Both the position numbers and the translations under genes were made by a program. The notes below the pieces were generated by a model. The model made no database searches. It was not told the DNA's origin and worked only from the letters and a program-made list of their open reading frames with translations. Shown piece after piece: positions 25,012 through 32,817 of a stretch of 32,817 nt of DNA; the stretch's first letter is position 1; the number at the start of each line of letters is the position of its first letter. The DNA lies in contig JAUYHA010000184.1 in NCBI GenBank assembly GCA_030690265.1, positions 1 to 32,817 of the forward strand. Reading direction: 5' to 3'. The DNA comes from Dehalococcoidales bacterium (GTDB taxonomy: Bacteria; Chloroflexota; Dehalococcoidia; Dehalococcoidales; UBA2162).

Positions 25012-25842
25012 ATGGCAGTAAAGGTATATCGTCCGACCTCTCCGGGTAGGCGGGGTATGACCGGGGCAACTTTTGAAGAAATAACCAAAAGCAAACCGGA
25101 AAAGTCTCTCACCTTACCACTGAAGAGGAAAGCCGGACGTAACAACCAGGGGAGGCTGACAGTCCGCCACCGTGGTGGCGGGGCAAAGCGCAAACTCCGT
25201 ATTATCGATTTTAAGCGGGATAAGGCTGGTGTGCCGGGCAGGGTGGCTGCCATTGAATACGACCCCAATCGTTCGGCACGCATTGCTCTTATCTTCTATG
25301 CTGACGGTGAAAAGCGTTATATTCTTGCTCCTCTGGGGCTGAGTGTTGATGACACCATAAAATCCGGTGATGAAGCTGAAGTAAAACCGGGAAATACCTT
25401 ATCTCTCAAGCTGATGCCAACCGGGACATTAATACATAACATTGAGCTACAGCCGGGAAGAGGCGGACAATTAGTACGCTCTGCCGGCCTGGCGGCGCGT
25501 CTGGTAGCCCTGGAAGAAGGCTACGCCCTGATTCGGTTACCATCCGGAGAGGTGAGACGTATTAGAGACATTTGCCTGGCTACTGTCGGGCAGGTAGGCA
25601 ATGCGGACCACCAGGGGATTAAGCTGGGAAAGGCAGGCCGTAAACGATGGCTGGGCTGGCGGCCGGTGGTAAGGGGTTCAGCCATGTCGCCCCGTGACCA
25701 TCCCCACGGCGGAGGGGAAGGTAGAAGTCCGATAGGATTACCCGGACCGAAGACACCCTGGGGAAAACCGGCTCTTGGCTATAGAACCCGCAAAGCAAAG
25801 GCTTCAGATAAAATGATTGTTAAGTCCAGGCATAGTAAGTAA
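25012..25842 (+). CDS. rplB: 50S ribosomal protein L2
   Basis: The 276-residue L2, needed for subunit joining and peptidyl transfer. [11 protein letters not shown]-like opening, [18 protein letters not shown], and the C-terminal [18 protein letters not shown] segment with the conserved histidine are complete. It starts 3 bp after rplW with AAGG as ribosome binding site. Confidence 0.98.
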   Translation: MAVKVYRPTSPGRRGMTGATFEEITKSKPEKSLTLPLKRKAGRNNQGRLTVRHRGGGAKRKLRIIDFKRDKAGVPGRVAAIEYDPNRSARIALIFYADGEKRYILAPLGLSVDDTIKSGDEAEVKPGNTLSLKLMPTGTLIHNIELQPGRGGQLVRSAGLAARLVALEEGYALIRLPSGEVRRIRDICLATVGQVGNADHQGIKLGKAGRKRWLGWRPVVRGSAMSPRDHPHGGGEGRSPIGLPGPKTPWGKPALGYRTRKAKASDKMIVKSRHSK

Positions 25843-25844
25843 AG

Positions 25845-26144
25845 ATGTCAAGATCAACTAAAAAGGGCCCGGCCCTTGATACCAAACTAATGAAAAAAGT
25901 GGCGGAGCTTAACCGTTCCGGCGAGAAGACGGTAATAAAAACCTGGGCACGCTGGTCTACGATTGTGCCTGAGATGGTTGGGCTAACCCTCGGAGTGCAT
26001 GATGGCCGAAGGCATGTTCCCGTATTTATTACCGAGAATATGGTAGGGCATAAGCTGGGTGAGTTTGCCTTAACCCGGACTTTCCGGGGACATGTTACCA
26101 GAACAGGCAAACAGGCAGGAAGGCGCTCGACTCCGGCTGCTTGA
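25845..26144 (+). CDS. rpsS: 30S ribosomal protein S19
   Basis: The 99-residue S19 in the 30S head, partner of S13. [33 protein letters not shown] and [23 protein letters not shown] are diagnostic. The C-terminal tail (GRRSTPAA) is a few residues longer than in E. coli. It lies 2 bp after rplB. Confidence 0.98.
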   Translation: MSRSTKKGPALDTKLMKKVAELNRSGEKTVIKTWARWSTIVPEMVGLTLGVHDGRRHVPVFITENMVGHKLGEFALTRTFRGHVTRTGKQAGRRSTPAA

Positions 26145-26159
26145 TTCAGGTAAAAGAAA

Positions 26160-26498
26160 ATGGAAGTAAAAGCTATAGTTAAGAATACGGGAGTACCGCC
26201 GCGTAAAGCACGCCTGCTGATAGATATGGTACGGGGACAGCAGGTTAATAAAGCATTAACCATGCTAAGATTCACCCCATCACCGACGGCTCATATTGTC
26301 GCCAAGTTAATAAAATCGGCAGCGGCTAATGCCGAGAGTGTTTTCCAGATACCCTCTTCAGACTTGAAAATTGCCAGGATATTCGCCGATGAGGCACCAA
26401 CTTTGAAAAGGTTTCGCGCCAGAGCTAGAGGACGAGCGAGTCCTATCCTTAAGCGTTCCAGCCATATTACAGTTATTGTTTCTGACCAGGAGAGTTAA
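26160..26498 (+). CDS. rplV: 50S ribosomal protein L22
   Basis: The 112-residue L22, whose beta-hairpin reaches into the exit tunnel. [16 protein letters not shown] opens the core and [31 protein letters not shown] forms the loop and end. No insertion in the macrolide-sensing loop is seen. The TAA overlaps the ATG of rpsC by one base. Confidence 0.98.
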   Translation: MEVKAIVKNTGVPPRKARLLIDMVRGQQVNKALTMLRFTPSPTAHIVAKLIKSAAANAESVFQIPSSDLKIARIFADEAPTLKRFRARARGRASPILKRSSHITVIVSDQES

Positions 26499-27379
26499 TG
26501 GGACACAAAGTTCACCCTATAGGTTTTAGAATCGGTGTCATATGTGATTGGCAGGCAAAGTGGTATGCCGATAAACATTATGCGGAGCATTTGCGGGAAG
26601 ACCTGAAACTCCGCAAGGCTATTGATGGGAGATATGCCGATGCCCGTGTCTCACGAACGGAGATCGAGCGCCAGGCAAACAAGGTAATGATAACCATCTA
26701 TACTGCCCGCCCGGGTATTGTTATCGGGCGGGGTGGGCAGAGGGTTGAGGAAACGAGGCTTCACCTCGAGCAGCTTATCGGTAAGAGGGTGCAACTGAAT
26801 ATCCAGGAGATTAGACAACCTGAGCTTAATGCTCATCTGGTTGCCAGAACCATCGCTGAACAGCTGGAACACCGTGTTGCTTTCCGTAGAGCAATGAAAC
26901 AGGTGATTCTTCGCACCAGGCAGGCCGGGGCGCTGGGGATAAGAGTTAGCTGTGCCGGCAGGCTAGGTGGAGCTGAGATTGCCCGACGCCTGACTTTTCA
27001 TGAGGGGCAAGTACCCCTGCACACGCTGCGAGCTGATATTGATTACGGCTTTGTTGAGGCTCATACCAAAACGGGGCAGATTGGTATAAAGGTCTGGATA
27101 TATAAAGGTGAAGTCCTGCCGGAACCCAAAGTGGAGGAAATTGAAGAGACAGCTGGAGAACCAGTTGAAGAAATAGCCAGCGAGGCAACTCCCGCTGTGA
27201 AGGCAGAAGAGAAGCCTGCTGAACCGGTAAAGAGAAGAACCAGGAGAACCGTGACAGCGGCTTCAACACCGGAACCGGCGTCAGACGAAAGCGAGGAGTC
27301 TTCTAGCGAACCGGTAGCTCAGGCGAGCACCGAAGCAGAACAACCTCTAGAACAAGGCGAAGAAAATGTTACAACCTAA
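26498..27379 (+). CDS. rpsC: 30S ribosomal protein S3 with a long acidic C-terminal tail
   Basis: A 293-residue S3; the conserved core (KH domain with [11 protein letters not shown] and the C-terminal [32 protein letters not shown] domain) ends near residue 211. The remaining 82 residues are a low-complexity tail of Glu, Ala, Pro, Ser and Thr, broken by one basic patch (KRRTRRT). Some bacteria have such tails, but this one is long (E. coli S3 has 233 residues in all). The tail end overlaps rplP by 14 bases. Confidence 0.97.
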   Translation: MGHKVHPIGFRIGVICDWQAKWYADKHYAEHLREDLKLRKAIDGRYADARVSRTEIERQANKVMITIYTARPGIVIGRGGQRVEETRLHLEQLIGKRVQLNIQEIRQPELNAHLVARTIAEQLEHRVAFRRAMKQVILRTRQAGALGIRVSCAGRLGGAEIARRLTFHEGQVPLHTLRADIDYGFVEAHTKTGQIGIKVWIYKGEVLPEPKVEEIEETAGEPVEEIASEATPAVKAEEKPAEPVKRRTRRTVTAASTPEPASDESEESSSEPVAQASTEAEQPLEQGEENVTT

Positions 27380-27821
27380 ACGAGTAAAATATCGCAAGAG
27401 TCACAAGGGACGGAGGCGGGGTAAAGCAAACACCGGAAACGCGATTCTCTTTGGTGATTTTGGCTTACAAGCGCTGGAAGCTGCCTGGCTGACTGCCCGT
27501 CAGATTGAAGCGGCCCGCCGGGCTATTACCCGTCATGTCCGTCGCGGTGGTGATGTCTGGATACGTATCTTCCCGGATAAACCGGTTACCAAAAAAGCGG
27601 CGGAAACCCGTATGGGTTCGGGAAAAGGCGCTCCTGACCACTGGGTAGCGGTGGTTAAACCGGGCAGGATTCTCTTTGAAATGACCGGGGTTGTTGAAGA
27701 AGTGGCTAAAGAAGCAATGAGACTTGCTTCTCACAAGCTCCCTATAGACACCAAGTTCATAGTAAAGGACATAACCACCGGTAGTGAAAATTTGCTAGGA
27801 GCTAATCAGATTGAAGGTTAA
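27366..27821 (+). CDS. rplP: 50S ribosomal protein L16
   Basis: The 151-residue L16 of the 50S central protuberance and A-site region. [19 protein letters not shown] opens it, and [41 protein letters not shown] is diagnostic. It is about 14 residues longer than E. coli L16 at the C-terminus. Start ATG lies inside rpsC with a weak GAAG site, so translation may depend on coupling. Confidence 0.98.
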   Translation: MLQPKRVKYRKSHKGRRRGKANTGNAILFGDFGLQALEAAWLTARQIEAARRAITRHVRRGGDVWIRIFPDKPVTKKAAETRMGSGKGAPDHWVAVVKPGRILFEMTGVVEEVAKEAMRLASHKLPIDTKFIVKDITTGSENLLGANQIEG

Positions 27822-28014
27822 CGAAATCAGAGCTCTTGGTTCTGAAGAACTGGTAAAGCAACTGGAAGAGGCTGGCAAAGAGCTTTTTGACCTTCGCTTT
27901 CGCCTGGCCACCAAGCAACTGGTCAATCATCGTGAAATCCGGAGGGTTAGAAAGAATATTGCTCAGATGAAGACGCTAATAAGAGAACGAGAGCTAGGTA
28001 TAAGGCAGGCCTGA
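27811..28014 (+). CDS. rpmC: 50S ribosomal protein L29
   Basis: The 67-residue L29 at the tunnel exit, a two-helix coiled protein. The conserved [37 protein letters not shown] stretch is clear. The start is TTG at 27811 (KVNEIRAL follows), inside the last codons of rplP by 11 bases, with TAGGAG about 10 bases ahead. No ATG is available that would retain the N-terminal helix. Confidence 0.96.
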   Translation: MKVNEIRALGSEELVKQLEEAGKELFDLRFRLATKQLVNHREIRRVRKNIAQMKTLIRERELGIRQA

Positions 28015-28018
28015 AAAT

Positions 28019-28300
28019 ATGGAGACGAAGCACAAAACCAAGGTTGGCCGGGTGATAAGTAATAAGATGGATAAGACCGTGGTTGTGGCGGTTGAGACAT
28101 TAAAGCATCATCCCCTGTATAAAAAAACCGTCCGGCAGGTAAGCAAGTTTAAGGCTCATGATGAAAAGAGGGAGTGTAACCCCGGAGACAGGGTAAGAAT
28201 CGTGGAAACCCGTCCCCTCTCCAGGGAGAAGCGGTGGCGAGTCGATGAAATTATAAGCAGGGGAGAGGTAATAGAAATTAAACCTCAGGAAATAGTTTGA
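28019..28300 (+). CDS. rpsQ: 30S ribosomal protein S17
   Basis: The 93-residue S17, a 5' domain assembly protein. The motif [66 protein letters not shown] is the family pattern across its length. It lies 4 bp after rpmC and marks the end of the S10-type group; a 55-bp gap with a hairpin follows. Confidence 0.98.
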   Translation: METKHKTKVGRVISNKMDKTVVVAVETLKHHPLYKKTVRQVSKFKAHDEKRECNPGDRVRIVETRPLSREKRWRVDEIISRGEVIEIKPQEIV

Positions 28301-28308
28301 AAATACAT

Positions 28309-28335
28309 CTGAAAAAGTCTTTCAGCCTTTTTCAG
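28309..28335 (+). promoter_or_regulatory. Hairpin between rpsQ and rplN
   Basis: CTGAAAAAG (28309-28317) pairs perfectly with CTTTTTCAG (28327-28335) around a 9-nt loop in the 55-bp gap. The site is the S10/spc operon border known from E. coli. No U-tract follows, so it may act in mRNA processing or stability or as a regulatory site rather than as a full terminator. Confidence 0.5.
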
Positions 28336-28355
28336 CGGTTTGGGGAAAGAATATT

Positions 28356-28724
28356 ATGATTCAACCTAATACCAGACTCAAGGTGGCAGATAATAGCGGC
28401 GCCCGGGAGATAATGTGTATTGGCTTGCTGGGTGGTAGCAAGAGGAAATATGCCCGGCTGGGTGATACTATCGTCGTTTCGGTCAAACGAGCCATTCCCC
28501 GTGGGGCGGTGAAAAAAGGAGATGTGGTCAAAGCGGTTATCGTTCGCACAGTTCAACCCCACCGGCGTCCGGATGGTTCTTATATCAGATTTGATGAGAA
28601 TGCGGCAGTAATTCTCAGCGATAAGAACAACCCCAGAGGAAGCCGAATATTTGGGCCTATAGCCAGGGAGATAAGAGAAAGAAACTTCACCAAGATTGTC
28701 TCGCTGGCGCCCGAGGTCTTATGA
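28356..28724 (+). CDS. rplN: 50S ribosomal protein L14
   Basis: The 122-residue L14, at the subunit interface (bridge B8) and first gene of the classical spc group. [22 protein letters not shown] is the signature opening; [25 protein letters not shown] the closing. Length is exactly that of the family. GGGGAAAG lies about 9 bases ahead. Confidence 0.98.
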   Translation: MIQPNTRLKVADNSGAREIMCIGLLGGSKRKYARLGDTIVVSVKRAIPRGAVKKGDVVKAVIVRTVQPHRRPDGSYIRFDENAAVILSDKNNPRGSRIFGPIAREIRERNFTKIVSLAPEVL

Positions 28725-28725
28725 G

Positions 28726-29037
28726 ATGAAAATCAGAAAGAATGACAATGTGCTGGTTATCGCCGGCAAAGATAAAGGCAAGAAAGGCAAGGTGCACTCT
28801 GTTTACCTCAAGAAGGAACGGGTATTGGTAGAAGGTATTAATCTTATCAAAAAACATGCCCGTGTAATTCAAGGCGCCACCCAGGGAGGGATAATAGAGC
28901 AGGAAAAGCCAATTCATGTCTCAAATGTAATGCTTGTTTGCAGTAGATGTAATCAGCCTACCCGGGTTGCTTTCCGCTTTCTGGAGGGGGGTAAGAAGGT
29001 CCGGGTCTGTCGCCATTGTCACGAGGTAACGGATTAG
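28726..29037 (+). CDS. rplX: 50S ribosomal protein L24 with C-terminal zinc-ribbon-like cysteines
   Basis: The 103-residue L24, an initiator of 50S assembly. KOW motif at about 6-33 ([16 protein letters not shown]). The C-terminal part keeps two CxxC pairs (C72, C75 and C95, C98), the zinc-binding form also seen in many anaerobes. The frame is open 10 codons earlier, but ATG 28726 is chosen since KIRKNDNV is the usual beginning and GAGG lies 9 bases before it, in the end of rplN. Confidence 0.96.
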   Translation: MKIRKNDNVLVIAGKDKGKKGKVHSVYLKKERVLVEGINLIKKHARVIQGATQGGIIEQEKPIHVSNVMLVCSRCNQPTRVAFRFLEGGKKVRVCRHCHEVTD

Positions 29038-29580
29038 ATGTCGCGCTTGAAAGAAAAATACCAAAAGGAAATTTTACCGGCACTAACGGAGCGTTATAGT
29101 TACCCCAATACTATGGAGGTGCCGCGCCTGGAAAAAATAGTGCTCAATATCGGCGTAGGAGAGGCGATTCAAAATGCCAAGGCTCTGGAAGCTGCGGAGA
29201 AAGACTTAGCCACTATTTCCGGTCAGCACCCGGTGACTACCCGGGCTAAAAAATCTATTGCTGCTTTTAAATTGAGAGAGGGAATGCCTATCGGCTTAAA
29301 GGTGACCCTCCGTGGGGAGCGGATGTATGACTTTTTTGATAAGCTGGTAAATGTTGTCCTGTGCCGTATCAGAGAGTTTCGGGGAGTTCCAGGGACATCT
29401 TTTGACGGCTTTGGGAATTACACCCTGGCTTTTAGAGAGCAGTCCGTTTTCCCTGAAATTGATTTCGATAAGATAGACAAAGCACGGGGACTGGCAGTGT
29501 CAATTGTTACTACAGCCAGGACTGATGATGAAGGAAAATCTCTGTTAGAATGGCTGGGTATGCCATTCTCTACTGATTGA
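29038..29580 (+). CDS. rplE: 50S ribosomal protein L5
   Basis: The 180-residue 5S rRNA-binding protein L5. [51 protein letters not shown] and [23 protein letters not shown] are family patterns. Its ATG follows the stop of rplX with no gap, so coupling is likely. Confidence 0.98.
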   Translation: MSRLKEKYQKEILPALTERYSYPNTMEVPRLEKIVLNIGVGEAIQNAKALEAAEKDLATISGQHPVTTRAKKSIAAFKLREGMPIGLKVTLRGERMYDFFDKLVNVVLCRIREFRGVPGTSFDGFGNYTLAFREQSVFPEIDFDKIDKARGLAVSIVTTARTDDEGKSLLEWLGMPFSTD

Positions 29581-29590
29581 ATGGAGCATA

Positions 29591-29776
29591 ATGGCTAAGA
29601 AATCTGAAATTGCCAAGTGGGCTCGCCCACCCAAGTATAAGGTTCAACAGCACAATCGCTGTCATAGATGCGGGCGCTCCCGGGCTTATATACGCAAATT
29701 TGGTTTATGCCGCATTTGCTTTCGTGAGCTGGCTCTCATCGGTCAAATTCCCGGGGTGAGAAAATCAAGCTGGTGA
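29591..29776 (+). CDS. rpsN: 30S ribosomal protein S14, zinc-binding type
   Basis: A 61-residue S14 of the short, C+ class (type Z). The zinc ligands are C24, C27, C40 and C43 ([20 protein letters not shown]). Under zinc limitation many bacteria swap this for a C- paralogue, which is not in the window. It lies 10 bp after rplE. Confidence 0.97.
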   Translation: MAKKSEIAKWARPPKYKVQQHNRCHRCGRSRAYIRKFGLCRICFRELALIGQIPGVRKSSW

Positions 29777-29834
29777 CGATTTTGAAGAAAATGGTTAAAA
29801 AGGAAGCTCAAAACAGAATACCAAAGGAGGGGAA

Positions 29835-30233
29835 GTGGCTGTCTCAGACCCGATAGCGGATATGCTGACCCAGATACGCAACGCCGCCATGGTGAGGTAT
29901 GACGTTGTGCTGATACCAGCTTCAAGGATGAAACTGGCTATCACCAAAATCCTTAAAGAAGAGGGTTTTGTTGGTGAGTATGAAGTGCTCAGGGATAAGG
30001 CTCACCGGACAATTAAGATTTACCTCAAATATGACGAGAGGAAACAGCCGCTCTTTTCCGGGCTGGAGCGGGTAAGCAAACCCAGCTTAAGGGTGTATGT
30101 AGCACAGAAAGAAATTCCCCGTATTGCCGGCGGTTTAGGGATTGCAATTCTATCTACTTCCAAAGGAGTGATGACCGGGCAGCAAGCCTGGAGGCGAAGG
30201 ATTGGGGGAGAACTGCTCTGTTATGTGCTGTAA
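29835..30233 (+). CDS. rpsH: 30S ribosomal protein S8
   Basis: The 132-residue S8, central-domain binder and in E. coli the repressor of the spc operon. [13 protein letters not shown] at the start and the C-terminal [28 protein letters not shown] are diagnostic. Start is GTG with a strong AAGGAGGGG ahead, 58 bp after rpsN. Confidence 0.98.
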   Translation: MAVSDPIADMLTQIRNAAMVRYDVVLIPASRMKLAITKILKEEGFVGEYEVLRDKAHRTIKIYLKYDERKQPLFSGLERVSKPSLRVYVAQKEIPRIAGGLGIAILSTSKGVMTGQQAWRRRIGGELLCYVL

Positions 30234-30254
30234 GTAAGTTCTGGAGTAACATCT

Positions 30255-30806
30255 ATGTCTAGAATAGGGCGAATGCCAATAGCGCTGCCGCCGGAAACAG
30301 CGGTAAGCATCAAAGAAAATGAAGTTATAGTAACGGGACCTAAAGGAGAGCTCAGCCGCTCCTTGAGTCCGCAAATGTCTATCACTCTGGATGACGGTAT
30401 TCTAAAAGTAACCCGGCCCAGTGATAGCCGGGAGCACCGCTCCTTGCACGGTTTGACGCGGACTCTTCTGGCTAATATGGTGGAGGGGGTATCCAACGGC
30501 TTTGAGAAGGTGCTGGAAATAGTGGGGGTTGGTTATCGGGCTGAACTGGCAGGGGACAAGCTGGTTCTTCGCGTGGGATTTTCCCATACGGTAGAGATAT
30601 CGCCCTTACCCGGTATATCCTTTGAAGTCATAGGTGGTAATCGCGTCCGGGTTATCGGAATAAAGAAAGAAACGGTTGGTGAAATGGCAGCCAGAATTCG
30701 GGCGATTCGTCCCCCGGATGCCTATAAAGGGAAAGGTATCAGATATGCCGGGGAAAAGGTCCGCCTGAAGCCGGGCAAAGCAGGAAAGGCAATAGGGAGC
30801 AAATAA
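30255..30806 (+). CDS. rplF: 50S ribosomal protein L6
   Basis: The 183-residue L6 near the sarcin-ricin loop. [11 protein letters not shown] opens it, and the C-terminal [18 protein letters not shown] is the family signature. The two duplicated domains are both complete. It lies 21 bp after rpsH. Confidence 0.98.
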   Translation: MSRIGRMPIALPPETAVSIKENEVIVTGPKGELSRSLSPQMSITLDDGILKVTRPSDSREHRSLHGLTRTLLANMVEGVSNGFEKVLEIVGVGYRAELAGDKLVLRVGFSHTVEISPLPGISFEVIGGNRVRVIGIKKETVGEMAARIRAIRPPDAYKGKGIRYAGEKVRLKPGKAGKAIGSK

Positions 30807-30808
30807 TA

Positions 30809-31174
30809 GTGGACAAAGGTAGCCGCAGGATAGCCAGGCAAAGAAGACACCTCCGAATTAGAGCTAAAGTAAGAGGCGAGACAGCTGTGCCACGGCTGAG
30901 TCTTTTCCGCAGTCTGAACCATATCTATGCTCAGGTGATTGATGATTCCCAGAAGCGGACACTGGCTTCCGCTTCAACTCTGGATTCAGAAGTAAAGAAG
31001 GCTGAGGAAGGTAAAAATAAGACCGGTAAATCTGAGCTGGTCGGCTCCCTCGTGGCGCAGCGAGCCTTGAGCCATGGAATCAACCGGGTGGTTTTTGACC
31101 GCGGGGGCTTTAAGTATCACGGTAGAGTGAAAGCAGTGGCTGAAGCCGCCCGTCAAGGTGGCCTGAAATTTTAA
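30809..31174 (+). CDS. rplR: 50S ribosomal protein L18
   Basis: The 121-residue L18, a 5S rRNA binder. [37 protein letters not shown] and the end [26 protein letters not shown] are diagnostic. GTG start at 30809, two bases after the stop of rplF, with AGGGAG in the end of rplF. Confidence 0.98.
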   Translation: MDKGSRRIARQRRHLRIRAKVRGETAVPRLSLFRSLNHIYAQVIDDSQKRTLASASTLDSEVKKAEEGKNKTGKSELVGSLVAQRALSHGINRVVFDRGGFKYHGRVKAVAEAARQGGLKF

Positions 31175-31189
31175 GAGAGAAGTGTAATC

Positions 31190-31762
31190 ATGATTGACCC
31201 GACAGAACTGGTACTGACTGACAAGTTAATCAATATCAACCGCGTAGCTAAAGTAATGAAAGGCGGGAAACGGCTCCGCTTCAGTGCTCTGGTGGTAACC
31301 GGAGACGGCAATGGTCATGTGGGTATTGGCCTGGGTAAAGCGAATGAAGTGCCTCAGGCAATCAGCAAAGCCAGTGCCAGTGCCAAAAAGAATCTGATTA
31401 AAGTGCCTCTTGCTGGAACAACCATCCCCTATGAAATAAGGGAAAAATTTGGCGCCTCACGGGTACTCTTGAAACCGGCCGCACCCGGTACCGGTCTTGT
31501 CGCCGGCGGCAGTATCCGGGCTGTGCTTGAGGCGGCAGGCATCCAGGATATCCTGAGTAAATCCCTGGGTAGTTCCAACCGTCTCAATACCGCTAAAGCA
31601 ACTATACTTGCTCTCCAGAGGTTAAAAAACCTGAAGGAAGAGTTAGCCAAACGTAAGGAAGTTGCCAGCCAGGCTGCCGGAGAGAAAACCCCCGCCGCAG
31701 AGGCTGCTACCAACCCCGTTTCTCCCGACGAAACGGCTCAGCCGCCTCTTCAGGCAGAATAA
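31190..31762 (+). CDS. rpsE: 30S ribosomal protein S5 with C-terminal extension
   Basis: A 190-residue S5, involved in decoding accuracy and mRNA unwinding. The N-terminal dsRBD-like domain contains [25 protein letters not shown] and [20 protein letters not shown]; the C-terminal domain follows with [31 protein letters not shown]. Beyond about residue 150 there is an Ala/Pro/Glu-rich tail of about 40 residues, similar in style to the S3 tail. It is the last ribosomal gene here; rpmD, rplO and secY, normally next, are missing. Confidence 0.97.
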   Translation: MIDPTELVLTDKLININRVAKVMKGGKRLRFSALVVTGDGNGHVGIGLGKANEVPQAISKASASAKKNLIKVPLAGTTIPYEIREKFGASRVLLKPAAPGTGLVAGGSIRAVLEAAGIQDILSKSLGSSNRLNTAKATILALQRLKNLKEELAKRKEVASQAAGEKTPAAEAATNPVSPDETAQPPLQAE

Positions 31763-31810
31763 CCAGATACTGCAATTTTGAAAAATAAAAAACAAGGAGG
31801 CTACCAAGGA

Positions 31811-32620
31811 ATGGCGTATCAGTTTATCCTCTATGGCAAAGAAGACGGGGTGGCAATCATAACCTTGAACCAGCCGGACAAGCGTAATGCCTGGCATAGC
31901 CCGATGAAAGCGGAAATAATGCACGCCCTTGATGATGCTAATGCCGATGACGGGGTGGGGGCGATAATTGTAACCGGCTCGGAGGAGGGGCGAGCCTTTA
32001 GTTCCGGCGCCACTATGGCACCTCCGGGGGCTAAAGTAGACTTCGAAACAATGGAGCTGGTCCGCCATGGACAAGTAGGCGGAGACACCGACCAGTTGGT
32101 TGAGAAGATTATTGATTTGGATAAACCGATTATCGCTGCCATAAACGGCGTGGTAGCCGGAGCCCCTATCAGCCTGGCCTGCGCCTGCGATTTCAGGATA
32201 GCTTCCGACCAGGCCCGGTTCTGTATGGCTTTCGGCAGAAGGGGCTTGGTGCCGGGAGTCTGCTCAACATACTGGCTGACACGACTTATCGGCACAGCTC
32301 AGCTTCTCGAGCTTGCCTATACCAATGTGGTAATTGATGCAAAAGAGATGGAGCGCATTGGCCTGGTGAATAAGGTTGTTCCACATGACCAGTTGATTTC
32401 CCACTGTAAAGAGCTTTACCAGAAGATGAAAGTGATACCTCCGATTACCCTTACCCTGACCAGGAAAATGGCTCTCAAAAACCATGAACTGAAAAAAGGC
32501 CTGGAGGAGCAGCGCCTCTGGGACCACTGGGGGGCGGGGGTAGTCCACGCCACTGAAGACCGCAAGGAAGCAGAAAAATCCTGGATAGAGAAAAGAGACC
32601 CGGTATATAAAAGAAAATAA
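31811..32620 (+). CDS. Crotonase-fold (enoyl-CoA hydratase/isomerase family) protein with atypical active site
   Basis: A 269-residue crotonase superfamily protein. The first oxyanion-hole segment is AFSSGAT (62-68) and the second is around NGVVAGAP (112-119), so CoA-thioester binding looks intact. By alignment with classical hydratases, the catalytic glutamates (rat Glu144 and Glu164) fall on S121 and F141, and the Glu of the alternative GLVPE motif is Gly here (GLVPG, 145-149). A plain hydratase reaction is therefore doubtful; an isomerase, hydrolase, decarboxylase or another crotonase reaction is possible. ATG 31811 is preferred over TTG 31778 because AAGGAGG stands 10 bases ahead. It lies 48 bp behind rpsE and before a terminator, so it is probably the last gene of the ribosomal transcript. 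Confidence 0.88.
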   Translation: MAYQFILYGKEDGVAIITLNQPDKRNAWHSPMKAEIMHALDDANADDGVGAIIVTGSEEGRAFSSGATMAPPGAKVDFETMELVRHGQVGGDTDQLVEKIIDLDKPIIAAINGVVAGAPISLACACDFRIASDQARFCMAFGRRGLVPGVCSTYWLTRLIGTAQLLELAYTNVVIDAKEMERIGLVNKVVPHDQLISHCKELYQKMKVIPPITLTLTRKMALKNHELKKGLEEQRLWDHWGAGVVHATEDRKEAEKSWIEKRDPVYKRK

Positions 32621-32648
32621 GCTCGCATAAATCAGGATGAGAGAAAGA

Positions 32649-32686
32649 AGAAGCGGGAGTACAGGTTGTCCCGCTTCTCGTTTTTT
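32649..32686 (+). terminator. Rho-independent terminator of the ribosomal cluster
   Basis: AGAAGCGGGA (32649-32658) pairs perfectly with TCCCGCTTCT (32669-32678) around a 10-nt loop; CG and six T follow (32681-32686). It lies 28 bp after the stop of the crotonase gene. Confidence 0.92.
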
Positions 32687-32754
32687 GTGACCTCGGTTCT
32701 ATTTGGTTTTGGTTGTCAACGTTAAATTACAAAAAAATCTCTTCCTTTGTCATT

Positions 32755-32798
32755 TGTCATTGCGAGTCCTTCCAGAATCAGAAGGACGTGGCAATCTC
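32755..32798. repeat. Dispersed palindromic repeat at the window end
   Basis: TGTCATTGCGAG followed by GTCCTTC/GAAGGAC (32766-32772 with 32781-32787) and GTGGCAATCTC. It shares TGTCATTGC with the element at 5641. The form resembles the widespread TGTCATTGCGAG-type intergenic repeats known from several anaerobic lineages (from memory). Confidence 0.5.
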
Positions 32799-32817
32799 AA
32801 TAGATTATCTATATAGA

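Overview
The window looks like one stretch of a bacterial chromosome, about 50% G+C by eye, carrying mostly housekeeping genes. Gene style and protein motifs point to an uncultivated Chloroflexota lineage, probably Dehalococcoidia-like: Firmicutes-type S12 insertion, zinc-ribbon S14 and L24, a KhpA-rpsP pair, PEP synthase, and G/C-rich intergenic palindromes. I hold the phylum only moderately, because no single marker in the window decides it. Most starts carry AAGGAGG-like ribosome binding sites, and several TTGACA/TATAAT-like promoters can be read directly.

Left part (1-5.5 kb): degenerate repeats, a CAU-anticodon tRNA gene (minus) with its own consensus promoter, a CorA-type Mg2+ transporter (plus), then a ppsA-dgt pair on the minus strand (PEP synthase and dNTP triphosphohydrolase). 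ppsA is divergent from a BFN-domain bifunctional nuclease gene, and the two promoters share one TTGACAA -35 box.

5.7-13 kb: a full F1Fo ATP synthase operon in classical order, atpI/Z-atpB-atpE-[38-aa membrane ORF]-atpF-atpH-atpA-atpG-atpD-atpC. The 38-aa ORF has a strong ribosome binding site and is the best candidate for an undescribed gene here. An AT-rich repetitive tract lies between atpF and atpH.

13-18 kb, all minus strand: a membrane-anchored zinc-ribbon/PQQ beta-propeller protein, an rpsP-khpA operon, and a two-gene operon of a bicupin protein followed by EutA, the reactivating chaperone of B12-dependent ethanolamine ammonia-lyase. EutBC are absent from the window. Upstream of it lies a 570-bp non-coding stretch of palindromic repeats, including a MITE-like element with imperfect terminal inverted repeats.

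18.4-32.6 kb, plus strand: gltX, then a merged str-S10-spc ribosomal protein cluster (rpsL, rpsG, fusA, rpsJ, rplC, rplD, rplW, rplB, rpsS, rplV, rpsC, rplP, rpmC, rpsQ, rplN, rplX, rplE, rpsN, rpsH, rplF, rplR, rpsE). tuf is missing between fusA and rpsJ. The spc part breaks off after rpsE: instead of rpmD-rplO-secY there is a crotonase-fold gene that lacks both canonical catalytic glutamates, followed by a strong Rho-independent terminator. A hairpin sits in the rpsL leader and another between rpsQ and rplN.

Nothing here looks like a defence island, CRISPR array or prophage. The unusual points are small and local.
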